Assembly: GCA_021443945.1 (NCBI GenBank)
Contig: JABUSF010000001.1
Coordinates: 193,563 to 203,156 of the forward strand
From: Ileibacterium sp.
Lineage (GTDB): Bacteria; Bacillota_I; Bacilli_A; Erysipelotrichales; Erysipelotrichaceae
DNA: 9,594 nt
Reading direction: 5' to 3'
In this document: positions 1 through 6,284 of the stretch, in pieces
Numbering within the stretch: the stretch's first letter is position 1
Layout of the letters: each line of letters opens with the position of its first letter
Notes under the pieces: model-generated
The model's input: the letters and a program-made list of their open reading frames with translations, nothing else
What the model was told of the DNA's origin: nothing
Databases searched by the model: none
Position numbers and translations under genes: made by a program

Positions 1-342
1 GTGGACTGCAAGGATGGAAAAGTCTGCACCTCCGGATGGCTGGAAATTTCTGATAAAGACTATCTGGATTTTGCCCGGGAACTGGAGCAAATCGGGATTT
101 CCACCCTGATCTTTACCGACATTTCCAAAGACGGCACTTTGGAAGGGCCAAACCTGGAGATGCTCAAAGCCCTGAGTGAGGCCTGCAGTCTGCAGGTGAT
201 TGCTTCCGGAGGCATTAAAAATCTGGAGCATATTGGATCTCTTGCCGATCTGAACCTGTATGGGGCCATTACCGGAAAAGCCATGTACGCCGGCACCCTG
301 GATTTACAGGAAGCCATCGCAAGGGGGAAAGCGGCATGCTGA
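1..342 (+). CDS. hisA: HisA, ProFAR isomerase (5' truncated by the window)
   Basis: This is the C-terminal 113 residues of a (beta/alpha)8-barrel isomerase. HisA converts ProFAR to PRFAR in histidine biosynthesis, in the cytoplasm. The first codon, GTG, is almost certainly an internal Val and not a start, because the reading frame is already inside the conserved VDCKDGKV segment. That segment's Asp2 should be the second catalytic Asp of the family. The segment TDISKDGTLEGPN (from Thr39) is the second-half phosphate and substrate loop, ASGGI is a phosphate-binding strand end, and GAITGKAMY is a late HisA hallmark. The reading of HisA rather than HisF rests on GWLEIS, SKDGTLEGPN and ITGKAMY, with HisF itself next door. 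The stop overlaps the hisF start by 7 bp, so the two are likely translationally coupled. About half of the protein lies upstream of the window. Confidence 0.96.
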   Translation: MDCKDGKVCTSGWLEISDKDYLDFARELEQIGISTLIFTDISKDGTLEGPNLEMLKALSEACSLQVIASGGIKNLEHIGSLADLNLYGAITGKAMYAGTLDLQEAIARGKAAC

Positions 343-1094
343 CCAAACGAATCATTCCCTGCCTGGATGTGCGGGATGGCAAAGTGGTCAAAGGCATCAA
401 CTTTGTAGGCATTAAAGAAGTGGGAGATCCTGTGGAACTGGCGAAAGCTTACGATGAGCAGGGGGCAGATGAACTGGTTTTTCTGGATATCACCGCCACC
501 AGCGACGATCGAAAGACCATGGTGGATGTGGTTCAGCGTGTGGCCAGGGAAATTTTTATTCCCTTTACCGTAGGCGGGGGCATCCGCTCCATTCAGGACA
601 TCCGAACCATGCTGCTGGCCGGTGCGGATAAAGTATCCTTAAATTCCTCAGCCTTAAAGAATCCGCAGCTGATTGCTCAGGGAGCCAAAATGTTTGGCAG
701 CCAGTGCATTGTACTGGCAGTGGATGCCAAAGCCAGAGAAGACGGATCCGGATGGGATGCTTATGTAGCCGGCGGACGGATCAATACGGGGAAAGATGTT
801 TTGGAATGGGTCAAGGAAGCCACCAAACTGGGAGCTGGAGAGATCCTTCTGACCAGTATGGATGCCGACGGGACGAAAGCTGGTTTTGATATGAAACTGA
901 CCCAGGCCGTTCGAGATGCTGTCAGCGTGCCTGTCATTGCCTCAGGGGGATGCGGTTCCCTGGAGGATTTTGCTCAGGTGCTGAAAAACGATACGGCGGA
1001 TGCTGCTCTGGCCGCTTCCCTGTTTCACTATGGGGAACTGAGCGTTTCCCAGGTCAAAGACTATTTGAAAGAACAGGGGGTTCACGTTCGATGA
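336..1094 (+). CDS. hisF: HisF, imidazole-glycerol phosphate synthase cyclase subunit
   Basis: HisF is the cyclase half of IGP synthase. With ammonia delivered by HisH it turns PRFAR into imidazole-glycerol phosphate and AICAR. The ORF is 252 residues, the normal family length, and forms a full barrel. It opens with MLTKRIIPCLDVRDGKVVKG, placing the catalytic acid at Asp11, and the second catalytic Asp is Asp130 in LAVDAKA. Phosphate-binding elements are GGGIRS (80-85), TSMDADGT (173-180) and ASGGCGS (202-208). The C-terminal AASLFHYGE is typical of HisF. The start is fixed by an AAGGGGG SD at 321-327 and by conservation of the N-terminus. It overlaps hisA by 7 bp and hisI by 4 bp (ATGA). No hisH lies downstream here; it is expected upstream of the window. 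No missing residues were seen. Confidence 0.98.
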   Translation: MLTKRIIPCLDVRDGKVVKGINFVGIKEVGDPVELAKAYDEQGADELVFLDITATSDDRKTMVDVVQRVAREIFIPFTVGGGIRSIQDIRTMLLAGADKVSLNSSALKNPQLIAQGAKMFGSQCIVLAVDAKAREDGSGWDAYVAGGRINTGKDVLEWVKEATKLGAGEILLTSMDADGTKAGFDMKLTQAVRDAVSVPVIASGGCGSLEDFAQVLKNDTADAALAASLFHYGELSVSQVKDYLKEQGVHVR

Positions 1095-1414
1095 TTCGAC
1101 CCAATTTTGAAAAAATGAATGGACTCATTCCTGTCATTGTCCAGGAATACGGCACGAATGAAGTGCTCATGCTGGCATATATGAATGAAGAGTCTCTGAA
1201 CCGGACTCTTGAGACGGGTCTGGCCACCTACTGGAGCCGCAGCCGAAAGGAGTTGTGGTGCAAAGGAGAAACCTCCGGTCATTACCAGCATGTCAAAGAC
1301 ATCCGCATCGACTGCGATGAAGATACGATTCTTCTAGTGGTCCAGCAGGACGGAGCTGCCTGCCATACAGGCCATCACAGCTGCTTTTACCGCAGCCTGA
1401 CAGATGAGGAATAG
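1091..1414 (+). CDS. hisI: HisI, phosphoribosyl-AMP cyclohydrolase
   Basis: This enzyme opens the adenine ring of phosphoribosyl-AMP to give ProFAR, the substrate of HisA. The protein is 107 residues, a stand-alone cyclohydrolase not fused to HisE. Visible hallmarks are EVLMLAYMN (24-32), YWSRSRKELWCKGETSGH (47-64), the acidic metal site IDCDEDT (73-79) and CHTGHHSCF (91-99). Cys75, Cys91 and Cys98 are the expected zinc ligands. The frame stays open upstream to 950, but that extension lies wholly inside hisF. The true start is the ATG at 1091, which overlaps the hisF stop as ATGA and has an AGGGGG SD at 1075-1080. hisE follows after 14 bp in the same operon. Confidence 0.97.
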   Translation: MIRPNFEKMNGLIPVIVQEYGTNEVLMLAYMNEESLNRTLETGLATYWSRSRKELWCKGETSGHYQHVKDIRIDCDEDTILLVVQQDGAACHTGHHSCFYRSLTDEE

Positions 1415-1428
1415 AAGGGAAAAATAGG

Positions 1429-1755
1429 ATGGAAAACGAATTTGCAAGTTTATACGAAACGGTTCTTGACCGTTACAAGAACCCGGAAGAGGGGTCTTAC
1501 ACGTCTTATCTCTTTTCCAAAGGAGAAAAGAAAATTCTGAAGAAAGTCGGAGAGGAATGCACGGAAGTGGTTGTTGCCTCTTTAAGCGAAACAAAAGAAG
1601 ACTTGATCAATGAATTTGGAGATCTGTTCTACCATTTGATGGTTCTGATGGTGCAGAAGGGCATTTCTCTGGAAGAAGTGGAAGCCGAGCTGAACCGCCG
1701 CTCCGGGAAAAAACACAATTTAAAGGCGGAAAGAAAACCTGTCACCCAATATTAA
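1429..1755 (+). CDS. hisE: HisE, phosphoribosyl-ATP pyrophosphatase
   Basis: HisE hydrolyses phosphoribosyl-ATP to phosphoribosyl-AMP plus pyrophosphate, the step before HisI. The protein is 108 residues, an all-alpha MazG-like fold. The family signature SYTSYLFSKGEKKILKKVGE begins near residue 23. Metal-binding acids are in GEECTE (41-46) and NEFGDL (61-66). YHLMVLM and a final LNRRSGKK helix complete the usual pattern. The ATG at 1429 is preceded by an AGAAGGG SD at 1413-1419 that overlaps the hisI stop. This is the last gene of the his operon: a strong intrinsic terminator begins 4 bp after its stop codon. Confidence 0.97.
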   Translation: MENEFASLYETVLDRYKNPEEGSYTSYLFSKGEKKILKKVGEECTEVVVASLSETKEDLINEFGDLFYHLMVLMVQKGISLEEVEAELNRRSGKKHNLKAERKPVTQY

Positions 1756-1758
1756 AAC

Positions 1759-1805
1759 AACAGCCGGTCATATGCTGCCAAAGCAATGAGCGGCTGTTCC
1801 TTTTT
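1759..1805 (+). terminator. Intrinsic terminator of the his operon
   Basis: The outer arms AACAGCCG (1759-1766) and CGGCTGTT (1791-1798) are perfectly complementary. Inside them TCAT (1768-1771) pairs with ATGA (1786-1789), and TGCT (1773-1776) pairs with AGCA (1782-1785). This leaves a GCCAA loop, one G/G mismatch and one bulged A. A CCTTTTT tail follows at 1799-1805. It lies directly after hisE. Confidence 0.9.
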
Positions 1806-1838
1806 GAAAGCGTTCTTTTGAAAAACTTGTGGATCGGT

Positions 1839-1869
1839 TTGCAAAATGAAAATAAAACTGTTTTACAAT
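1839..1869 (+). promoter_or_regulatory. Candidate promoter of the hexapeptide acyltransferase gene
   Basis: TACAAT (1864-1869, five of six consensus bases) could be a -10 element, with TTGCAA (1839-1844) as a weak -35 at 19-bp spacing. The -10 overlaps the ATG at 1868. If the promoter is real, that ATG is not transcribed, and translation must begin at 1916. It lies between the his terminator and the first well-supported start codon. Confidence 0.4.
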
Positions 1870-1915
1870 GGATGTCATCAAAACAGCAGCACAGGCCTGG
1901 AAGAAAGGATTTTAT

Positions 1916-2425
1916 ATGAGCATTCGTCAGGATATTTTTCTATATGCAAAAGGGGACAACCTTGACTGGTTATGGAAACTTTATGAGATGAGGCTTCGCT
2001 CCAGCAATCAGAAATGGAAGGATTTTCTGACATTTTGGATCAGCCGCTCCGCAAGAAAACACGGAGGATACATCGGAAAAGAAACTGTATTTGAAGGTCG
2101 GCCAAGACTGCCTCACGGCCTTCATGGCATTTATATTTCCCGGTATGCCCACATCGGCAAAGAATGCTGGATTTATCAGAATGTCACCATTGGGGAAGTA
2201 AAGGGCAAAGCACCGACCATTGGCAGCGATTGTCTGATCGGAGCCGGCGCTGTTCTGGTTGGGGACATCCATATTGGAAACAATGTCAAAATCGGAGCCG
2301 GAGCAGTGGTGAACCAGGATGTTCCGGACAATGCCACCGTTGTCTGTCAGCCCTGCCGTGTTCTGCTTTCCCAGAAAGGCCAGGAAAACAGATCATCTGT
2401 TTCTGGAGAATTTTTAAATATATAA
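1916..2425 (+). CDS. Hexapeptide-repeat (left-handed beta-helix) acyltransferase, serine acetyltransferase-like
   Basis: The 169-residue protein has an alpha-helical N-terminal third (1-45), followed by a left-handed beta-helix made of [LIV]G-x4 repeats (about 50-148). Visible coils include YIGKETVF, HIGKECWIYQNVTIGE, TIGSDCLIGAGAVLVG and HIGNNVKIGAGAVVNQDVP. This fold uses acetyl- or acyl-CoA; PHGLHG (66-71) supplies candidate catalytic histidines. Fold and C-terminal half resemble CysE/serine acetyltransferases and the related sugar O-acetyltransferases. The classical CysE HGTGVVIGET block is absent, so the acceptor cannot be named and no symbol is given. The start at 1916 is chosen because AAGAAAGGA (1901-1909) sits 6 nt upstream. 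An in-frame ATG at 1868 has no SD and overlaps a likely -10. The gene is monocistronic by context: a terminator lies before it and a new promoter directly after. Confidence 0.82.
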   Translation: MSIRQDIFLYAKGDNLDWLWKLYEMRLRSSNQKWKDFLTFWISRSARKHGGYIGKETVFEGRPRLPHGLHGIYISRYAHIGKECWIYQNVTIGEVKGKAPTIGSDCLIGAGAVLVGDIHIGNNVKIGAGAVVNQDVPDNATVVCQPCRVLLSQKGQENRSSVSGEFLNI

Positions 2426-2444
2426 GGTTAAAAGGATTTCAGGC

Positions 2445-2453
2445 TGTTATAAT
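2445..2453 (+). promoter_or_regulatory. Extended -10 promoter of the histidine kinase gene
   Basis: TG-N-TATAAT is a perfect extended -10 (TG at 2445-2446, TATAAT at 2448-2453), 20 bp after the acyltransferase stop. No convincing -35 is seen at 16-18 bp, which is normal for extended -10 promoters. It predicts transcription starting near 2459-2461. Confidence 0.6.
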
Positions 2454-2459
2454 AGCGCG

Positions 2460-2526
2460 GAAAGCCGGATTCACCCGGTCTGCAGAAAGGACTTCTGCAC
2501 AGACTGGTTCTGAATCCGGCTTTCTT
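2460..2526 (+). promoter_or_regulatory. Long leader hairpin (or terminator-like hairpin) before the kinase gene
   Basis: The arms 2460-2473 and 2511-2524 pair perfectly over 14 bp (GAAAGCCGGATTCA with TGAATCCGGCTTTC). The stem continues with CCGGTCT (2475-2481) against AGACTGG (2501-2507, one G-U), then GCAGAA (2482-2487) against TTCTGC (2493-2498), around a 5-nt AGGAC loop. The tail is only TTTCTT, weaker than the other terminators here. Its left arm begins where the extended -10 promoter predicts +1, so it would form the very 5' end of the kinase mRNA. The kinase SD (AAAGGGAG, 2527-2534) starts right after it and stays unpaired. It could also stop readthrough from the acyltransferase gene. 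Confidence 0.7.
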
Positions 2527-2540
2527 AAAGGGAGAATATT

Positions 2541-4718
2541 ATGGATCATTTTCGATTTTTTAAACCTTTGATCCCATACCGAAAATATTGTTTTACCGGC
2601 GGCCTTCTGGTTCTCATCTGCTGCCTGTGCTGCTTTGTCTATCCATTGTCCGCCAAACTCAGCATTTACAGTCTGGCTCAAAAGCAGAATTTGCTTCAGG
2701 AGCTGAGCCCGCTGCTGGAACGAACAGCGGTGGAACAGGCCCGTACCATCTTTCCAACCTACAGCTGGGTCACTTTTCCGGAAGAGTATTCGGAAGAAGT
2801 GAAGACAGCCATCCGGGAGGGAATCATTTCCAGCAATGCAGCCATACAGAATGCAGACGAAGAAAATGCTTTGGAAGTGGATTCCAATCTGGCATGGCTC
2901 ATTGATACCGGAGAACACGTCATTCATCACAACTGGAAGGATGAATACAATACAAGACCAGGAATCCTGGACATCCAGTATTTCAGCAGGAATGGAAAAA
3001 CGGAATCGAAAACGGCAGAAGGCAGCGGACTGCGCTCTCGTGAAGTTTTTCTTGGAAAAGAAAACACCATTGTCCTTCCGGCCGGACGGGATCTTGGCAG
3101 CCAAGCCGGAAACGGTGCAGCCTATCAATACACCATCCAGCTTCCGGAGAATTTCTCCATTCGGTTTTATGTTCCGTCAGCGCTGAATGCCAATGGGGAA
3201 CCTGTTGCCATCACTGCCGCCGGCGAAAATATCGAGCGGTATCTTTTGTATGCGGCTCTCGGCTGGATGGCGGTTTCGATCTACGTCCTGATTTGGCGCA
3301 AGGACATCGAAACAGCTGCTCCGATTTTCAAACAGTTTATCCAGATGAAGTCTTTTTCCTGCTGGCTGTTTTTGATTCTTAGCCTGGGATGTTTGGGAAT
3401 TCTGATTCCCAACCTGTTCGTTTCCATTTCGTCCGGCTTTCTGAAGGATTACCTGCTGGCTTTGGGTCTTCCTTTCAGTCAGGTGAAACTGCTGATTCCA
3501 TGCGCAGGATATCTGGCCTGGTTTGGGTATTTCTTCTCGGCCGCCTTGTGTTCGTTTTACATCAAATACATTTTCGCCTTTGGCATCACCCGTTACCTGC
3601 GGGAAGATACCTTCTTTTTCACACTGGTTTCCAAATTGGAAATGTGGATGAAGGACGCAGGCCAAAAAGGGCTGACTTCGTGGACATGGAAAAAAACGTT
3701 CCCGATTTTGCTGCTGATGGGTGTTCTCATGTTCATGGCGGTCATGGTGGGAAATATTTTAGGCGGAGCTGCCGGTGCAGCTGTTTCCATCGCTGTTGTG
3801 ATTGTTTTGTCTTTGATTTCTCTTCGCCGGGGATATGTTTTGATCATGGGCAATTTTACCAAAACACTGGATGCAGCCAATGAACTGGTGGAGGGCAGAT
3901 TCCAGAAGATTCAGCCGCAGCAGGTAGGAGCCTTCCAGCCTCTGTACGATTCCCTGCTGATTGTCCGGGATGAGTTTCAGGAAGCATTAAAAGAAGGCCT
4001 GGCCAATCAGAAAATGAAAACGCAGCTGATCACCAATGTTTCTCACGATCTGAAAACACCGGTGACGGGCATCAAAAGCTACTCCGAGCTGATTTCCATG
4101 GCCGGCAGCATGGAAGATGTAAAAAACTATTCCGTCCGGCTGAATGCTTATGCAGACCGGTTAAGCAGTTTGATTGACGATCTGTTTGATGTGGCCAAAG
4201 CGACCAGCGGCGACATTCGTCTGGCACCTGTCTATCTCAACCTGGCCGAGCTGACTGCTCAGGTTGTTTCCGAATGGGAAGACACTCTGGCAAAGAAAGG
4301 AATGCAAGTCGTTTGCGATCTGCCTGATGAAGCCATGACCTGTCTGGATCCCAACAAGACGATGCGGATTATCGACAACCTGGTCTCCAATGTGAACAAA
4401 TATGCTCTGGAAAATACCAGAATCTTTGTTTCTTTGCAGAACATTCCTGGCCATATTGTGCTGGTGATGAAAAACATTTCCAAAACTCCTCTGGATTTCA
4501 ATCCGGATGAAATCACAGAGCGTTTTACAAGAGGGGATAAATCCAGATCGGAGCCGGGAAGCGGGCTCGGTCTTGCCATTGTAAAAAGCTTTATGGAAAT
4601 TCAGAACGGAACTTGCAGCATTGAAACAGACGGGGATGTATTCAAAGCCATTTTGACCTTCCCGGTGATCCTGCCTGCTTCTGAAGAAGAGGATAAAGAA
4701 ACACGGCCAACCGAATAA
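2541..4718 (+). CDS. Membrane sensor histidine kinase with large extracytoplasmic domain
   Basis: The 725-residue protein is a two-component sensor kinase in the cell membrane. A first membrane helix lies at about 17-37, then an extracytoplasmic domain of about 190 residues (40-230). More hydrophobic segments follow near 232-252, 273-296, 316-346, 386-404 and 408-428, and a short linker leads to the kinase core. The dimerisation/phosphoacceptor helix carries NVSHDLKTPVTG, with His502 as the phosphorylated residue. The ATPase domain shows the N box DNLVSNVNKYA (612-622), an F-box-like ERFTRGDKSR (660-669) and the G2 box GSGLGLAIVK (673-682). A classical DxGxG G1 box is not obvious; MKNIS (643-647) stands in its place, which I take to be a feature of this clostridial kinase group. 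The start is supported by AAAGGGAG at 6-nt spacing. No response regulator is adjacent, so the partner and signal are unknown. Confidence 0.93.
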   Translation: MDHFRFFKPLIPYRKYCFTGGLLVLICCLCCFVYPLSAKLSIYSLAQKQNLLQELSPLLERTAVEQARTIFPTYSWVTFPEEYSEEVKTAIREGIISSNAAIQNADEENALEVDSNLAWLIDTGEHVIHHNWKDEYNTRPGILDIQYFSRNGKTESKTAEGSGLRSREVFLGKENTIVLPAGRDLGSQAGNGAAYQYTIQLPENFSIRFYVPSALNANGEPVAITAAGENIERYLLYAALGWMAVSIYVLIWRKDIETAAPIFKQFIQMKSFSCWLFLILSLGCLGILIPNLFVSISSGFLKDYLLALGLPFSQVKLLIPCAGYLAWFGYFFSAALCSFYIKYIFAFGITRYLREDTFFFTLVSKLEMWMKDAGQKGLTSWTWKKTFPILLLMGVLMFMAVMVGNILGGAAGAAVSIAVVIVLSLISLRRGYVLIMGNFTKTLDAANELVEGRFQKIQPQQVGAFQPLYDSLLIVRDEFQEALKEGLANQKMKTQLITNVSHDLKTPVTGIKSYSELISMAGSMEDVKNYSVRLNAYADRLSSLIDDLFDVAKATSGDIRLAPVYLNLAELTAQVVSEWEDTLAKKGMQVVCDLPDEAMTCLDPNKTMRIIDNLVSNVNKYALENTRIFVSLQNIPGHIVLVMKNISKTPLDFNPDEITERFTRGDKSRSEPGSGLGLAIVKSFMEIQNGTCSIETDGDVFKAILTFPVILPASEEEDKETRPTE

Positions 4719-4721
4719 ATC

Positions 4722-4766
4722 AAAGCGGAAGAAAACGCCCTGCCGGCAAAGATCTTCCGCTTTTTT
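4722..4766 (+). terminator. Intrinsic terminator of the kinase gene
   Basis: AAAGCGGAAGA (4722-4732) and TCTTCCGCTTT (4753-4763) pair perfectly over 11 bp and run into a TTTTTT tract (4761-4766). The loop is 20 nt. The hairpin starts 4 bp after the kinase stop. Read from the minus strand, the tail TTTGATTT is weaker but could also help stop the converging gene. Confidence 0.92.
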
Positions 4767-4788
4767 GACAACATGACGGCGGGAAATG

Positions 4789-4813
4789 AAAAACTGCACT
4801 CGTGCGAGTGCAG
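4789..4813 (-). terminator. Intrinsic terminator of the converging membrane-protein gene
   Basis: CTGCACTCG (4794-4802) and CGAGTGCAG (4805-4813) are complementary, giving at least 8 bp around a GTGC loop on the plus strand (GCAC on the minus strand). On the minus strand the stem is followed by TTTTT (complement of 4789-4793). It lies 79 bp after the stop of the minus-strand gene. Confidence 0.8.
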
Positions 4814-4891
4814 AAACAGAATATATTATGCGGTTTACAGAACCGTCAGGATTCCTGCCGAAAATGGCTGCCTGATTTCTGGCCGCAGCGG

Positions 4892-5554
4892 CTAGAGAAC
4901 AAAACAGGCGGCAGACTGTTTTTGAAGGTGAGCCAAAGTGGTGAAGGTCAGTCCTGTGGCCCGCAGAAGCCGGTCCAGGATTTCCATGTTTTCATCAAAA
5001 CACAGAGGAATCAGCGTACTGGAAACTTCATCAACATAGGACATTCCTTTATAAGTTCGTACAACTCTCAGATCTCCAAAAATGCCAAGCTGCATTTTTT
5101 CCGGATCCAGGGACAAATTCGAGATGGAGCTGATCAGACAGTCAAAGACGCACTGGGGCTTTTCCCAGGGCTGAGCAGGATCGAAGCTGAAGGAATAGAT
5201 CAAGTGTTTGCGTCCTCCAATTGTTCGCAGCTCAATGGCTTCGTTATAGATGCTTTTATGCTTGCAGCAGGCCAGAGTGCTCTTTTTCAGATGCAGCCCA
5301 TACGCCAGAGCAATGCAGACACAGATACAGTAAACAGAAAAACAGATCATGCCGGTTTTCAGATGGTTCAAACTGAAACGGAAGAACACCATAAGAGCAG
5401 CTGCCAGAAGACACAAAAGACCCAGTGCACTTTTGTAAAAGCCGAACAGAACTTCGTTTCTTTCCTGCCTGGTCATATAATATGGATTTTCATTCCAATC
5501 CTCCCGGCGCAGACAGCGTTTTAATTCGGGATTGGCACGATAGGTATAATTCAC
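4892..5554 (-). CDS. Unrecognised protein with two membrane helices
   Basis: I do not recognise a family. The 220-residue product starts with a charged segment (1-38). Two hydrophobic helices close together follow (about 41-59 and 68-88). The hydrophilic C-terminal domain of about 130 residues contains AIELRTIGGRKHLIYSFSF and ends with a Cys-bearing tail. Two close helices with a short link predict a hairpin with both ends on the cytoplasmic side. The start is GTG (complement of 5552-5554) with an AAAGGA SD 6 nt upstream; an ATG slightly upstream (5568-5570) is out of frame. A plus-strand ORF of similar length overlaps it, but that has no SD, begins inside a terminator and lacks protein-like features. 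The minus-strand frame is supported by its membrane topology, SD and own terminator. It converges on the kinase gene, and any link to it is unproven. Confidence 0.75.
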   Translation of the reverse strand: MNYTYRANPELKRCLRREDWNENPYYMTRQERNEVLFGFYKSALGLLCLLAAALMVFFRFSLNHLKTGMICFSVYCICVCIALAYGLHLKKSTLACCKHKSIYNEAIELRTIGGRKHLIYSFSFDPAQPWEKPQCVFDCLISSISNLSLDPEKMQLGIFGDLRVVRTYKGMSYVDEVSSTLIPLCFDENMEILDRLLRATGLTFTTLAHLQKQSAACFVL

Positions 5555-5628
5555 AAACTTTTCCTTTCATCTGGCAATTTCTTTTGACAATTCTATTTTC
5601 CTCAGATTGGGAGATAGAATCCAATGAG

Positions 5629-5656
5629 ATGATTCACATATTTAAGTGATTGTCAA
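5629..5656 (-). promoter_or_regulatory. Candidate promoter of the minus-strand membrane-protein gene
   Basis: On the minus strand a perfect -35 TTGACA (complement of 5651-5656) is followed after 16 bp by AATCAT (complement of 5629-5634), four of six -10 bases. It would give a leader of about 70 nt before the GTG start at 5554. The -10 is weak. Confidence 0.3.
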
Positions 5657-5762
5657 TATAAAAAACAGGAAACAGAAAGTTTTAAAAAACCGATTAAAAC
5701 AATAAGAAAGGGTTTGCCAATCAATAAAAAATGATAAATCAGAAGATTACGAATGGAAAATA

Positions 5763-5780
5763 AATTTATCCGGATAAATT
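5763..5780. promoter_or_regulatory. Perfect 18-bp palindrome, operator-like, with a partial second copy
   Basis: AATTTATCCGGATAAATT reads the same on both strands. At 5813-5827 the left half recurs as AATTTATC-GGAAATT, 50 bp downstream. A dyad of this size with a second partial copy resembles a paired binding site for a dimeric regulator. No matching regulator is identified, and the site is over 200 bp from either flanking transcription unit. Confidence 0.4.
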
Positions 5781-6001
5781 ACCAACTAAAGAGTGGATGG
5801 CGAGGCAGGTTGAATTTATCGGAAATTCCAATTGAGAAAGCATTTTAATAGTGAACCTGTAAAAAACTGTTAGGATGTCTCTGCTGGCAGAGAAATCTGG
5901 AGCCGGAAAATAGAAATTTACGAAGAGAGAATGTCAAAGAGGACAATTTAATGTCCAAACAGGCCACCTTTCTCTTGGTATCTTTTCTTTGATTGGCTCT
6001 A

Positions 6002-6010
6002 TGCTATGAT
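6002..6010 (+). promoter_or_regulatory. Extended -10 promoter of the candidate RNA unit
   Basis: TG-C-TATGAT (TG at 6002-6003, TATGAT at 6005-6010) matches an extended -10 with five of six hexamer bases. No -35 is evident. It predicts a start near 6016-6018, and an intrinsic terminator lies about 250 nt downstream on the same strand. Confidence 0.45.
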
Positions 6011-6015
6011 GAAGC

Positions 6016-6266
6016 CACAAAAAATCTCAAGAATTTTGTAAGGGTTCTGATTAACCCTGCCAAATGCTCAAGCATAAAAGCTGATCGAAAAGAACCAAAG
6101 AGGACAGGTTCAAATGAAGCCGGATCAAAACAGCTATTCAAGGGAATAGGCTCAGATCACCAGGAGGCGGAAATATCAGCCGAAAAAGATGCTCCTTTAT
6201 AGGAACCATCAAGACGACAGGCACAGCAAATCAGACCAATACAGGAGCCGCAAGGCTCCTTTTTTT
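6016..6266 (+). ncRNA. Candidate structured non-coding RNA (family unknown)
   Basis: This promoter-to-terminator unit of about 250 nt has no good protein frame. Local hairpins are AGGGTT/AACCCT (6041-6046/6053-6058), ATGC-TCAA-GCAT (6064-6075), GAACC/GGTTC (6092-6096/6107-6111) and CTATTC-AAGG-GAATAG (6134-6149). GCTGAT (6080-6085) can pair with ATCAGC (6175-6180) to enclose the last two as a multibranch. GCTCCT (6191-6196) can pair with AGGAGC (6243-6248), which would open the terminator, so a switch-like structure is possible. I could not match it to 6S RNA, tmRNA, RNase P RNA, SRP RNA, T-box or the common riboswitches by eye. The nearest downstream gene (Fic) starts 560 nt later with its own -10, so a free RNA is more likely than a leader. 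The 5' end is inferred from the promoter only. Confidence 0.4.
6243..6266 (+). terminator. Intrinsic terminator closing the candidate RNA unit
   Basis: AGGAGCC (6243-6249) and GGCTCCT (6254-6260) pair over 7 bp around a GCAA tetraloop and run into seven T residues (6260-6266). This is a textbook intrinsic terminator on the plus strand, with no protein gene in front of it. Confidence 0.9.
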
Positions 6267-6284
6267 GTCTTGTATTTCCTTTCG

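Larger units (their letters stand above)
5571..6001. other. AT-rich gene-less region with several palindromes
   Basis: No protein gene is supported here; all frames are broken by frequent stops. Besides the 18-bp palindrome at 5763-5780, inverted repeats are visible at 5590-5596/5614-5620 (ATTCTAT/ATAGAAT), 5878-5884/5887-5893 (TCTCTGC/GCAGAGA) and 5941-5945/5952-5956 (GGACA/TGTCC). None has a T-tail. The base composition is clearly more AT-rich than the neighbouring genes at about 5640-5850. It may be regulatory DNA or a decayed region. Confidence 0.5.

Noticed and set aside
950..1090. N-terminal extension of HisI
   Set aside because: It lies wholly inside hisF in another frame, and HisI homology starts at the ATG at 1091, which has the standard ATGA overlap and an SD.
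1868..1915. Earlier ATG for the hexapeptide acyltransferase
   Set aside because: There is no SD, and the ATG overlaps a likely -10 element. The ATG at 1916 has a strong SD at good spacing.
4802..5524. Plus-strand ORF of 240 codons antisense to the membrane-protein gene
   Set aside because: It starts with a GTG inside the terminator hairpin, has no SD, and its product has no membrane or domain pattern. The opposite frame has a GTG start with SD, two membrane helices and a terminator.
5993..6202. 69-codon ORF (TTG start) across the candidate RNA
   Set aside because: Its start lies upstream of the extended -10, there is no SD, and the peptide is not protein-like. It is kept only as an alternative to the RNA reading.
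6016..6266. Known riboswitch or housekeeping RNA (lysine, SAM, T-box, 6S, RNase P, tmRNA)
   Set aside because: None of the conserved core motifs of these families could be found by eye. A covariance search would settle it.
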